Shown here: positions 42,568 to 58,659 of the stretch, one piece after another | Layout: the number at the start of each line of letters is the position of its first letter | How positions within the stretch are numbered: position 1 is the stretch's first letter | From: Halicephalobus mephisto | Taxonomy: Eukaryota > Nematoda > Chromadorea > Rhabditida > Panagrolaimidae | NCBI GenBank assembly: GCA_009193035.1 | Contig: SWDT01000013.1 | Location: 482,858-546,857 of the forward strand | DNA length: 64,000 nucleotides | Direction of reading: 5' to 3' | Translations under genes and position numbers: made by a program | Notes under the pieces: generated by a model | What the model saw: the letters and a program-made list of their open reading frames with translations, nothing else | Database searches by the model: none | What the model was told of the DNA's origin: nothing

Positions 42568-45500
42568 TCAAGAACTGAAGAAATTGTTAAATTTCATGAT
42601 CCTGTTTTTGATTTTTTTCGGAAGCCAAAGTCCTTCAGCGATGTTTCTGATTTTTTTATTGAAAAATAACAAAAAAACAGCTTGCGTAGTGTTCCTCGTG
42701 ATGATGATCCAATTTTGGACGTATTCCAGCCATTGTCCCTTCGAAGTTGTGGGGGGTTCGTATCCAAGGTACTTCAGGAGTTCTAATTTGGTAAAAAATA
42801 ATATATAAATTGTTACTGCCTAAAGTAAAAAAATAAATCAGTAAATTGCATTTTCTTACTTGTAAGAAAATAATAACATCAGGTTTTCTGTTGGATGACG
42901 TCACGTGGAGGTCATCAATGTTCCATCGACAAGTTCTTATTTTTTTAATGATTTTGAATCTCATCTCCAGAAGAATCATAGCATACGCCACAAGCATGGC
43001 AACAGGACAGTAATCGTTGATGCACTCGGTCAACTATAAAAACATTTTTTAAAAATAAAATTTAAAAAAATAACGTTTAAAAAATTCAAAAACTTACAAA
43101 TTTAAAGAAATACTCTGCATTATTATTATCGCATTCTGTGTAAAATCGAAATGCTGAAATTATTTCAAAAATTTAAAAATTTTGCTAGACATGTTTTATT
43201 TTTTTAATGCAGTTAAAAATATGTCATTAGGAAAGTGTCTAGGAGAAGACTGAATTACCATAGAAGCTCTTGGAGCATACGGTCATCCTCCTTACAAGCC
43301 ACTGGCACGTCACTTCGTCCAATATTTTGCCGACAAAAATATTTTTCAGATATGGAGAAACTGCAGGACAATTCTACTTTTTTAAAAGGGAAATAAAGAG
43401 GACCCCGTCAATTATAGACCAATCACTCTTCTATCAATGGTTTACAAAGTGTTTACAAGATGCATACTAGCACGAATCCAAAGAACCCTAGATGAACCCC
43501 AACCAGTCGAACAAGCAGGTTTCCGTCGCAACTTCAGTACCTTAGATCATATCTTCTCTTGCTGTACGGTAATCGAAGTTTATCATGAACACCGTCTGTC
43601 ACCGGTTCTAGCCTCCATCAATTACAAAAAACTTTCAACTCTATAGAGCCAAAAAGCGTTCTAACAGCTTCCAAGAACAAAGAGTTGCTGATATCTATAT
43701 CGATGTTCTAAGATGTCGCTATACCAACTGCATCACGACTTTTCGGCCGTTTCCCAAAAAAATTATCATACCAAAAGAGAAAGAAGTTTGACAAGAAAGT
43801 CCAATCTCACCCAACCTCTTTGCTGCATGCTTAAAATCAGTCATCCAGCGTTGTAACTAGAACGAATATGGATTGAAGATTACCGGTCGCAAACTCACCA
43901 CTTATGATTCACGGACGACATAGTCCTGATTACAAGCACTCCAAAAGAAGCTACAGCAATGCTGAGATCTCTAGACACTGAAAGGCAAAATGTTGGTTTT
44001 ATTGCGTATGACTTTGGTTTTGGTGATGCTGATAATAATTTTGCTAACACAACTGCAGTGAGCCTCGAGGGTCGCATTCTAGATGAAGTAGATAAGTTTG
44101 TCTACTTAGGACGTCTTCTAACAATGAAAAACAAACTACACAGAGAGCTTAAGCAGCGACGACACGCTGTATGGGCATCATATAACACAATAAACAGTTA
44201 TACAAACCAATATTGGTGTGAAAATCAAGGCTAGCCTGTTCAACATCACTGTTCTCCCGGCTCTCACCTACGCAGGAGAAACATGGGTCATAACCAAGGA
44301 ATATGAAGATCGTCTGACGAAGATTCAAGCTTCTATCGAACGACGCATAGTTGGTATTTCACTGTAACAACAATGTAGTAGAAACACACAATGTCGACAT
44401 CCACAACCAGATCAACGTTAAAGATGCCTTAGAATGTACAAATTGTGCAAAACCTAGATGGGCAGACCACATTGTTCGTCGTACCGATAACAGATGGAGT
44501 ACGGAATTACTAGATTGGTATCCTAGAATACACAAAAGATCCACTGTCGACCACCCACAAGATGATCAGATTCGTTTTTAAAAATTCAATTTACTCATCC
44601 AATGGTAAATTAACCAAACATTGGTTACAGTTGCCAGAGAGCGAGATAACTGGAAAAAATCCTGAGACTTGCGCAAGGCTAATCGCAAGGTTAGGCACCC
44701 TCGCGAAGAAAGGATCGATTAAAGATTTTTTTAAATAATATTTTTAAATTCTCGCTTTTTTAAATTATTTTTTTAAATTTTTGTTTTTCTTCAACTAATG
44801 TGCTTAGATTTGTATTTTTTTTTAATATTAAATGTTTAAAACCTAAAAACTTACCAGTCCAATGATCGTCAAGTTCGTCATCGGTTACTTTGTTCTGTTT
44901 TGGTCCAACAGAGGTGTCAATACATTTGATTAGGACTTGAGCAGTCACGAAACCAAAGACCAACAACCAAATTACGACAATACGAATGATCAAAAAACTT
45001 GGTTTGTTTATAAGCTCGTGACATTTTAAGTTAATAAATATGGTTAATCTGTGCATGGCCAAAGCGACGATGAAGAAGAGTTCTCCATGGTAAGCAATGT
45101 TCTCGAGAAGAGCCGCAATTCCCACATAATTTCTATCGAAAACCTGCAATTAAATGCATAAATTACAATGAATAATCTGCATTTTTTAAACTTTGAAATA
45201 GATGATTTTCAAGTAGTTAGGAAATTTGAAAAATTTAATTTCGATTCTTTTTAGAATCTTCTAGGATCTGGTTTGGAATTTCCGAAAATAATCTAGATCA
45301 GCTTAAACAAAAACCGTTTAGACAGATCTATCTCGATCAGATAGAGATATTTTAGAACAATATATCTCGGACTAGAATTGTTTAAAAAGATCGAGATCAG
45401 AATGAGGTATTCCAAAATGAAATATTCTTAACCATATAAGATTAAAACTACCCAGATTCACATCCTGGCCCGAAAATTCCAGCAAGACCTATCTTAGATC

Positions 45501-46143
45501 GAGTTGAAAACTTGTGGAATGACGTACTCTAGACCAGACCATATTGGAATGAATTATGTAAATTCAGACTAATTAGGGATTTTCCAAAAAGGTTCACATT
45601 CAACTAAATTAAAATTTTCTAGAAAAATTTATATTAGATCAAAATTGTTTTAAAAGATTCAGATCTAACTAAACCTTCCAAAAAATATCAATTCTAAATA
45701 CGTTCCAAAATAATCCAAAAAGTATAAAAACTGCTAAAAATTATTCAACATTATTTTGAGTTTTTATCGTTTACCGTAATCCGTTTCAGAAATCTATTAT
45801 TTTTCATCTTTTACAGCAATCCATTTTCGAGATTTTTTATTTTTTATTTTTACTTACCGTAACCCAAGAATTATAATTTCTAAAAACTTACTCCACGTCC
45901 AACAATGACACTAGGGATATTGTAGACGAATTTAACGAATAAACTTAGAAAATCACAAAACAAAATTTGCCAACAAAAATAAATAAAAGTTAATTCAATT
46001 AATTCTTTCCTTCCCTAAAATCCAATACAGTAATTTTTTTAAATGTTTAAAATTACTTTTATAAAAACAATCAAAAGAGCAGTATTGAACGTCAGAGAAA
46101 TAAAACTCAGAAAAATATAACTTGCACCGGCTACAAGATCCAT
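42568..46143 (-). pseudogene. 7TM receptor 2, tandem paralogue with a lost splice acceptor
   Basis: Exons by alignment to receptor 1 (minus): 46057-46143, 45892-45966, 44855-45143, 43098-43153, 42860-43033, 42568-42819; all frames are open and would give 310 residues. The acceptor before exon 2 reads GGCAA where receptor 1 has GGCAG, so normal splicing there should fail. Skipping exon 2 (75 bases) would keep the frame but delete the second membrane segment. The N-terminus is shortened: the ATG used in receptor 1 is followed here by a stop (ATGAAGTAA) and the frame restarts at MDLVAGASY. HRLTIF and YTECDNN are kept. Intron 3 is 1.7 kb and carries a retrotransposon remnant. Either a young pseudogene or a receptor with altered splicing. 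Confidence 0.75.
43250..44720 (+). mobile_element. Decayed RTE-clade-like non-LTR retrotransposon
   Basis: Broken reverse-transcriptase reading frames lie on the plus strand, antisense to the receptor gene whose third intron they occupy. Seen in order: NYRPITLLSMVYKVFTRC (43410-43465), DEPQPVEQAGFRRNFSTLDH, the catalytic-loop relic FTDDIVLITSTP (usual FADD), EVDKFVYLGRLLT, LTYAGETWVIT, and an end fragment CTNCAKPRWADHIVRRTDNR followed by WYPRIHKRS. The order and motifs fit RTE-type elements. Frameshifts and stops are numerous, so it is inactive. The exact ends and any target-site duplication are not resolved. Confidence 0.8.
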
Positions 46144-46574
46144 GATGACAAATCTGGCTTTACTTCATGTTCTCAGTCAAATAAAATTAAGTTGTAATTC
46201 AAAGTTACGAAATACTTAATAAAATTTCAGGTATTAAAAGTAAAAAATTCTTTAAATTTCAAAAAAAATTTAAAACTTAAAATATAAAAAAAACAAAAAT
46301 TTTAATTTTAAAATTATTTAAAATTTAAAAATATAAATTTGTTTAATTTTTTAGAAATATTTTTATAAAAAAATTATTTTACTTTAATATTCAAAAAAAG
46401 TTATTTTTTTAGAAATTTCCAAAATTACAGTAAACTAAAAAATAAATTACAAATTATAATTAATTTTATAAAATATTTGTCACAAAAATAATTTTTTAAT
46501 CAAATAAAACTCGTAATTTCCAACTTAGTTTATTTCACACAACCATTAATGTTCCATAAATAAATTCAAAACAT
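46144..46574. other. AT-rich spacer, receptor 2 to DDX46
   Basis: Mostly A/T low complexity. The minus strand has AATAAA at 46534-46529, about 40 bases after the DDX46 stop codon and suitable for its polyadenylation. Confidence 0.5.
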
Positions 46575-51168
<4,594 letters not shown>

Positions 51169-51709
51169 TCTGAAAAGTCAAAAATTAAAAAAATTAAATA
51201 AAGAAACGCGATTTCGAAACAAGGAGAAAAACAAGCAGAAAGAAAACCAGTTAAACTTTTGTCATTCAAGGACACATTGCCAAAGAGAACACTCTGAAAA
51301 AGTCAAACAGGCAAATCTGGCTTTTAACTTTGGTCTCAACACGAAAAATCAAATTAAAATTGAACATAACAATATAGCCTAAATTTATTGTTTTCTTTTA
51401 AAATACAAGTTATTTTTTATTACTTTTTGTTATTTTTCTTTGAAATAAAAAGTAATTTCTGAATCTATTTATCAACTATAAAAAGTAATAAAAAACAATT
51501 CAAAAACTTTCGAAAACTGCATTAAAATTAAAATTAAAATTTTCTCGATCATTTTGTTCCATAAATAGGCTAATTTTTAGAAAAACTGATGTAAAAAAAT
51601 CGAAAAATGATTTCAAAAATCGTTCTTGTCGAGACCACAATTCCACAAATAATTTTTTTAAAATTGTTCTTCAAATTTTAGAAATATATCCTTTATCGTG
51701 TTCGAAATC
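51169..51709. other. Spacer between DDX46 and OYE-like gene 1
   Basis: Upstream of DDX46 on one side and 3' flank of the oxidoreductase on the other. Around 51325-51345 there is half of the dispersed foldback motif (TTTGGTCTCAACACGAAAAA). Nothing else recognised. Confidence 0.4.
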
Positions 51710-54488
51710 TCAAAAAAGAATAGGATGAGAGTAAGCCACATTTACAACTTTTCCTTGGGCCAATTCGGATTCTTTTTCTTTTATAAATTTCAAAAATTCC
51801 GGGATAAACTTGTCCGTTTCTTGTTTATTGCTGGTGTCCAACAATCCATAACAAGGTTCCTGATGAGATTTCGCCAAGGACGTCTTTCCAGCTTGGACCA
51901 ATTGAGTCATTGCTGCCATCAACTGAAGTCTGGTGTCCACGATGGCGTTCAAAGTCGCACTTTGAACGTTCAATTTTAGGATTTTTCTTGCGATATCGGG
52001 TTCAGCAGCCGCAGGTCTCGCGAGTCCGATCCCGTCGGCCACGTTATCCTTTATCGCCGAAACCATGGCGGGAAGAGTTCTGAATCCTCCAGTCACGAAG
52101 ACCGTCGTGATCGGAATCTGAGGTTTAATCTGTCTGGCAAATTCGTAAAAATAAGCTTCTCTTTTATTTTTAGAAAGATGCCGAGTGTTGTCCAGACCCA
52201 TGTTTTCGAAATTTCCTCCAGAAAGTTCAATAAAATCAAAACCAACATTCTGAAAATTCCAAATCATCAAAAAATAAATTTTTTTTCGCGATAGGATTAA
52301 TTTTTATTTAATTTCTAAGACAAAATTAAAATCACCGGTCTCAAGACGAATAATTTTTAATTATTTCATGATCAATTTTATTAATATTATTTTAAAATTA
52401 TCAAAACTATGATTGAAAAATTTTTTTTCGCGATAGGATTAATTTTTATTTAATTTCTAAGACAAAATTAAAATCAACGGTCCCACCACGAATCATGTCT
52501 GATTTCTTTTTCAATTACAAATTTCGTTACTATTATTTTAAAATCACTAAAATCATGACTCGAAAATTTTTCGTGATAAGACCAATTTTTATTCAATTTC
52601 TAAAATTAAAAATTAATGGTCCTACCACGAAAAAACTTAATTCATTTTTAACTTTGATTATTTTTTAATTAAAATTATTAAAAGTAAAATCCACACTGTA
52701 CCTCGAACTGCTGACACATCCAGATGGCGTCTTCAACGTTGAATCCGTCATTTTGAAATTCTACAGAATTCATTTTAATTCCGACAATGAATCCAGTTTC
52801 TACAGGAACCAATTTTCTAAAATATAATTTTAAAGTAAAAAATTTTTAAATTCTTAAAATTAAAAAATAAATTTTTTATAAATTAAAAAAAACAAAAACC
52901 TTTTAATTTTCAAAATTTAAAAAGACAAAAGTTTTTTAAATTTCAAATAAAATAAAAAATTTTAAAATTAAAAGAAAATTTTAAATTAAAAAAATTTAAA
53001 ATAAAAAAAATTTAAAATAAAAAAAATTTCTAAATTTAAAAAAATTTTTAATTTAAAAATGAATTTTACAGTATGCAGTTGTGAACCCTACCGTATGGCT
53101 TCGAAGACTTCCAGAACGATTCTGATTCTGTTTTCTCTGGTCCCACCGTACTCATCTGTTCTCTTGTTGAATTTCGGACTCATGAATTCGGCCAACAAAA
53201 ATCCGTTAGCTCCGTGGATTTCGCATCCGTCAAATCCCATTTCGTAGAGATATCTGGCAGCGTATGCAAATTTATCCACAACTAGATGTTTGATCTGGTC
53301 GATTGTCAGAGGTATAGGATCCCCGAATTCCGCTCCGGCTTTTACAGTATCCACTTTCACGTTCGAAGATGAAAATGGATTTTTGTTGAAAATGGCAAGG
53401 GTCTGAGCCCCACACTAAAATTACGGTAATGCTACGAAGTTAGAAATAAGTATTTTTACAAAGTTCTCCCACCACGAAAATTCCCAAAAAGTTTAATTTT
53501 TAAATGTTCAAAAATGAATTTCAAACTACAGTAAGACTTAAAACTTCTTAATTTTACAGAATTGTCCCATCACGAAAATTTAGAATTTTTCATTTTCAAA
53601 TATTTAAAAATTAAACTACAGTAAGACTCAAAACGTCTTAATTTTACAAAGTTGTCCCACCACGAAAATTCCAAACTTTTTAGAAAACTCCAGAATTCCA
53701 GATTTAAAAATTTCTAAGATTCTAAAAAATTCCAAAAATTTTTAACATCCTAAAAAATTTCGAAATTTCATCTTTTTTTAAATTCAAGTTTTTCAGTTGA
53801 ATTTAATTTAATAAATTATAAACTACAGTAATCCACTTACATGGTTCAACTGTCCGATGAAGATACTCCCATCGCTCTTGCCTGCGGCTGCGGCTTTTCT
53901 GAATCCTTCCCGTCTTTCGTGAGAATCCAGATTCTCGTCGACAAAGATGTTTCCTGCCCCTTCCAAATGATCCTAAAAATTCAAATTTTAATTTTTTCAG
54001 ATTTTTGAATTCAAGTTTTTTTAAAATTTAAATTAAAAAATCCAAAAAATTTAAGTTTTTTAAAATTTAAATTTAAAAATCTGAAAAAATTTAAGTTTTT
54101 TAAAATTTAAATTAAAAAATCCAAAAAATTTAAGTTTTTTAAAATTTAAATTTAAAAATCTGAAAAAATTTAAGTTTTTTAAAATTTAAATTTACAGAAT
54201 CGATGAGGATGTTTCCAGTCAAGATGGTCCCGAATCCGCCGTTTCCGAATTTTTCGTACAGATTACAGTACTGCTGAGTAGGAATCCCACTTTTGAGCAA
54301 ATCTCCATCGATCCATGATCCCAGGCGTTCCGACATTGCTGACTAAAAAGTAATTTTAAAATAGTAAATTAACAATTTTTTACTTTTAAAATCCTATTTC
54401 TGGCAAATCTGCCTGAGGGTCCGAAGATGACTTTTTCATTCAGGATATCTGGAGAAACTTTTTTCGTCACTTGGTATCTTCGAAACAT
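51710..54488 (-). CDS. Old Yellow Enzyme-family NAD(P)H:flavin oxidoreductase 1
   Basis: FMN-dependent TIM-barrel oxidoreductase; relatives reduce activated alkenes. Exons (minus): 54384-54488, 54196-54342, 53841-53972, 53092-53414, 52702-52816, 51710-52249; phases agree and give 453 residues. Seen: FGPSGRFARNRILKSAMSE at the N-terminus, FGTILTGNI, IFIGQLNHCGAQT, the active-site IHGANGFLLAEFMSP (Asn where many OYEs have His), KRTDEYGGTRENRIR, ETGFIVGIKMNS, FIELSGG, and the phosphate-binding TGGFRT...DGIGLARP. About 90 residues follow the barrel. Introns carry AT repeats, including foldback elements. Tandem paralogue of the gene at 56624-58550. Substrate unknown. Confidence 0.92.
52262..52640. 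repeat. Intronic tandem repeat containing foldback elements
   Basis: Three related copies, about 130-170 bases each, start near 52284, 52424 and 52569. The last is a clean foldback: TTTTTCGTGATAAGACCA and TGGTCCTACCACGAAAAA at 52569-52636 are inverted copies at 16 of 18 positions. Confidence 0.8.
53455..53665. repeat. Intronic repeat with GTCCCACCACGAAAATT
   Basis: Two to three copies, about 100 bases apart, of a unit with AAACTACAGTAAGACT and GTCCCACCACGAAAATT in the third intron of OYE-like gene 1; related to the foldback family. Confidence 0.7.
54000..54190. repeat. Intronic AAATTTAAGTTTTTTAAAATTTAAA repeat
   Basis: About five copies of a ~40-base A/T unit in the second intron of OYE-like gene 1. 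Confidence 0.75.
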
Positions 54489-54716
54489 GGCTAAAAATAA
54501 ATATTTAGAAAATTAAAAAGTAAAATAAATTTAAAAATTATCGACACGAAATTTTTTTAAATTTCGAAAAATTAAAATATAGACACAAGTGTCTCAGTAC
54601 GGTAAAACAGTGCAGAATATACAGTAAAACGACGATAATGGTACTGATCAGAGTTTTCGATTTTTTCAAATCTTTGATTTTCGAATTTGAACTCGGATTT
54701 CTCAATTTTCGAATTA

Positions 54717-54891
54717 CAGTAGAACCTGGATATAAGATACCCCTTGGGTCGAGCAAGACGTATGTTATAAGAAAGGATATACTATAGCGGGGATTAATTT
54801 GAAGACAGACTAACCAAACTCACTCACTCATACTGTATGCTATAACAAGAGATATATCATAGCAGGGGTATTTCATATCTAAGTTGTACTG
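54717..54891. mobile_element. MITE with CAGTAGAACC termini, copy 1
   Basis: 175 bp. Begins CAGTAGAACCTGGATATAAG and ends with the inverted copy CATATCTAAGTTGTACTG. Nearly the same interior as copy 2 (TATGTTATAAGAAAGGATA, CTCACTCACTCATACTGTAT). No transposase. The ends resemble those of pogo/Tigger-type Tc1-mariner elements. Confidence 0.8.
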
Positions 54892-54943
54892 TGTTACAAT
54901 TTCGAAATAAAGTTGTTCCATTTCCATTTTTATGATAGTATTA

Positions 54944-55120
54944 CAGTAGAACTTGAATATGAGATATCTTCTTAGGACCGGGCAAAGTGTATGTTATAAG
55001 AAAGGATACATCATAGCGGGGGTAAATTTGAAGACAGACTAACCTAACTCACTCACTCATACTGTATGCTATAACAAGAGATATCTTATAGCAAGGATAT
55101 CTTATATCCAAGTTCTACTG
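54944..55120. mobile_element. MITE with CAGTAGAACT termini, copy 2
   Basis: 177 bp. Begins CAGTAGAACTTGAATATGAG and ends CTTATATCCAAGTTCTACTG, a good inverted repeat, flanked on both sides by TA, the target-site duplication expected of Tc1-mariner elements. Same orientation as copy 1, 52 bases away. Confidence 0.85.
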
Positions 55121-56014
55121 TAATTCGAAATCAACAGCTCTAATACTGATCGATTTTGGAATTTCTAATTTACATTTGTGACTTTTATAGTCGTGTTGAC
55201 CGTTTTCTAAAAGTGCGAGTCAATCAGGTTTGCAGCGGCTCCACGACACTTTCCCCAGGGACATTCGTTCCCCGTTTTTTTCCTTTTCGATTCTCACTGA
55301 TTTCGAAATTCTTTTTAAATTAATTCTTCTTACTTAACCAAGGTATTAAGTTAATTTAATTATAGAAAAATTAATAAAAAAAAATAAAAAATGAAAAATA
55401 TAAATCAGTTTCAACAACGAATTACCAGTTTTTCCACTTTTCTATAATTCTTTCTTTTTGCGCAGGAATTCAAAAATAAAAAATTACTTTAATATAAAAT
55501 TTAAAAAAATTAAAATTAAAAAGTCCAAGTCAGTTTCAACAACGAATTACCATTTTTTCCACTTTTTTATAATCCTTTCCTTTTGCGCAGGAATTCAAAA
55601 ATAAAAATTCCAAAAAATCAAAAATTGTTTCAACATAAATTTTAAAAAAACTAAAAATTAAAAAAAAAATAAAATTAAAAAGTCCGAGTCAGTTTCAACA
55701 ACGAATTACCATTTTTACCATTTTTTCCATTTTCACATAATTCCCTCTCTTCGCGCGGGAATTCAAAAATTTCAAAAATAGTTTTCAATGATGTTTGTAA
55801 AAAATAAGCTTCAAAGTTTCGTTGGATTATTTTTTTGAAAAAACTAAACTAACAAAAGAAGGTTGACCAGGTGAACATCCTGGAAAACCCCGATGTTTAC
55901 CCAAGTTTCTTCCGTGTTTCTAACTTCCGCAAAATTTTCATCAGGAGAACAAACATTTGTTTATTCCTACAAATTAAAACTATGTTAAAATATATAAAAC
56001 AATTGACATAAAAA
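55121..56014. repeat. Three-copy repeat with GAATTACCATTTTTTCCACTT and GCGCAGGAATTC
   Basis: Between 55400 and 55780 three copies of about 120 bases carry GTTTCAACAACGAATTACCA and GCGCNGGAATTCAAAAATN; the last has the full CGCGCGGGAATTC form. The rest is AT-rich without a recognised gene. Confidence 0.75.
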
Positions 56015-56515
56015 TCAAAATCCGCATGTTGCTCGCAACATTTGGGCAGATCGGAATTAAATCTGCATGTTGCTCGCAACATTTGGGCAGATCGGAATTA
56101 AATCCGCATGTTGCTCGCAACGTTTGGCCAGATCGGAATTAAATCCGCATGTTGCTAGTAACATTTGGGCAGATCGAAATTAAATCCGCATGTTGCTCGC
56201 AACTTTTGGGCAGATCGAAATTAAATCCGCATGTTGCTAGCAATGTTTGAGCAAGTCAAAAGAGTTCTTTTATGTTTAATAATATTTAAAATAAAAAATC
56301 TGCATATTGCCCACAACATTCAGACAAATTGGTTAACATCAAAATCCGCATGTTGCTAGCAACATTCGTATAAGCCAGAAAAGTTTTTTATTTTTATTAA
56401 AATTTCGAAATAAAAAAATCTGCATATTGCTCACAACAAACAAATCGGTTGACATCAAAATAAAATCTGCATGTTGCTCGCAACGTTCGGACAGGCCAAT
56501 TGAAACATTTATTAA
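56015..56515. repeat. 41-bp minisatellite with a palindromic core
   Basis: Units at about 56024, 56065, 56106, 56147, 56188 and 56229, then degenerate copies to 56510. Each holds ATGTTGCTCGCAACAT (7-bp arms, 2-base centre) followed by TTGGGCAGATCGGAATTAAA. Some units have CTAGCAAC, which keeps the palindrome. Confidence 0.9.
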
Positions 56516-56623
56516 AATTTCAAAATAAAATCCGTAATTTGTAAAATTCTACTAACTTGTCCAATTACTGTCTAAAAATTCAATTCAATTTTAATACTTA
56601 GTATTTTAAACTTCAAAACTGAA

Positions 56624-58550
56624 CTAAACTTTCAATTTGATTGTTCCATGGATCGGTTTTCCTGCTGCAGCGATTTTTGATATTTCTTCTAGATAAATTT
56701 TCATAATATTTTTAAACATGGCTATTTGATTTTCATCACTAGGATCTAAGATACCCTCATTGAGATGAGAAACTTCCTTTATGTTCGTTTGCTGCGATTG
56801 CCACATTTGAAGATTACTCAGGAGATTACTGACAGCAAAATCCTGATCGAACGGATTAAATATTGCTGATTGAACTTTTCCCGCGAGGATTTTAGCCGGA
56901 AAATCTGAAAATATTTTAAATCAAAATTATTTTTTGTTTCTTACCAAGTTCCGCTGTTATGGGTCTGCCTAGGCCTATTCCGTCCGTAGCCCCGTCTTCT
57001 ATGGCTTTGACCATTCCAGGAACTGTCCTGAATCCTCCAGTCAAGTACACTACGGACTTCTGAATTTCTGGTTTGATTTTTTTCGCAAATTCCAAAAAGA
57101 AAGCTTCTCGTTTTACGGTAGATTCAGAAAGATGAACAAAAGCCAATTTTTCAATAGTTCCGCCAGAAAGTTCAATAAAATCGAATCCTGCTTTCTAAAA
57201 AATTACATAATTAAAAACAACTTTAAAAATAAAAATTATACTTCGAATTCTTTGCACATCACAACAGCATCATCACAATCAAGACCTTTTTCCTGGAATT
57301 CGACCGAGTTCATCTTGATTCCAACTAGGAACCCAGTTTCTGGAGGAATTTCCTTCCTAAATAAAAACAAAAATAAAAGAATTAATTTTTTACAAAATAA
57401 AAAAATTTAATTTCGATGATTTCGAAATTTTCCTACTAAATTCCAAAAATTTCAGCATTTTCTAGATTTTGAAAAATGCTAGAAACACGTGAATTCTGGA
57501 GTTTCAGAAGTCTACTAAGATATTTTCGAAATTTTTGAGTGAATTTTGAAAATTTCTAGAAACTTATAAAATTTTAAAAGCTTCTAGAAATCAACTAAGA
57601 GATTTTAGAATTTTTCAATGGATTCCGAAAATTTCAAAACTTTCTACAAGATTATAGACTTGTATGAAATTTTGATTTTACAGTAATAGTAAAACTAAAA
57701 TTAGAAATTTCTTGAATAACATACCTGATGGCGTCATAGATCTCCAGAATCAGTCTGCATCTGTTCAGAATCGACCCACCGAATTCATCCGTTCTCTCGT
57801 TTGTCGTCAAGGAAACAAACTGAGCGAGGAGATATCCATGAGCACCATGGAGTTGGATTCCGTCGAATCCGGCTTCTTTACAGTACTTGGCAGCATAGAC
57901 GTGATTCGGAATTACCGTATTTCTGATTTCTTCAAGAGTCAAGGCCCGAGGGACGCCGAATCCGGTGCCTCTCCTCACTGCCTTCAGCTGGACGCTGGAA
58001 GCAGAAATCGGATGTTCACAAATCGTGATCGGAGTCTGTCGGCCGGCGTTCGACAACTGCGCAATTGCCAGGACTTCCGGAACCGTCTTCAGAGCCTTGG
58101 CGAGATTCTTAAAAGCAGTCCTTCGTTCAGGAGAATCTACTGACTCATGGATAATCGCATTTCCCGCGGATTCTAGATGGATCTGGAAAAGATTTTAAAA
58201 AACATAACATATCGTAATTTTATAAAAACCCACAGGATCAATCATAATGTTCCCAGTCGAGAGCATTCCGAATCCCCCGTGGCTGTACTTTTCGTACATA
58301 TTACAAAGTTCCTTCGTAGGCAGACCGGATTCCGAAGCATCCCCCTGGACGTACGTCGAGACCCGTTCGGTCAAAGCAGCCTAAAATTTACAAAATTCAA
58401 AACTAATTAAAATTCATATATCATTTTCGAAAATCACTAACTTACCTTCAAGAATCTATTATTTGCTGTTCTCTTCGCCGTCGGGAAAAAAAGTTTTTCA
58501 CCAAGTTTAGCCGGATCGACGAAATCCTGGGTCGGGATGCGTTTCGCCAT
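56624..58550 (-). CDS. Old Yellow Enzyme-family NAD(P)H:flavin oxidoreductase 2
   Basis: Tandem paralogue of the gene at 51710-54488. Exons (minus): 58446-58550, 58234-58380, 57725-58182, 57242-57356, 56945-57194, 56624-56904; phases agree and give 451 residues. Seen: MAKRIPTQDF, HGGFGMLSTGNIMI, AIAQLSNAGRQTP, the active-site LHGAHGYLLAQFVS, ERTDEFGGSILNRCR, ETGFLVGIKMNS, FIELSGG and TGGFRT...DGIGLGRP. Here the HGAH form is kept. Compared with gene 1, exons 3 and 4 are fused and the last exon is split, so introns were gained or lost since duplication. The protein is intact. Substrate unknown. Confidence 0.92.
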
Positions 58551-58659
58551 AGTTATTCGAAAATAATTTTATTAAATTATATTCAAAATTATCACGTAGC
58601 AAATCGTCTAGACAAAGACGAAAAATCCAACTATCGTTGTGAAAAAAATGATGAAAAAG

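Noticed and set aside
56015..56515. Regular palindromic repeats considered as a CRISPR array
   Set aside because: The sequence between palindromes is itself repeated, not unique spacers, and the DNA is nematode.
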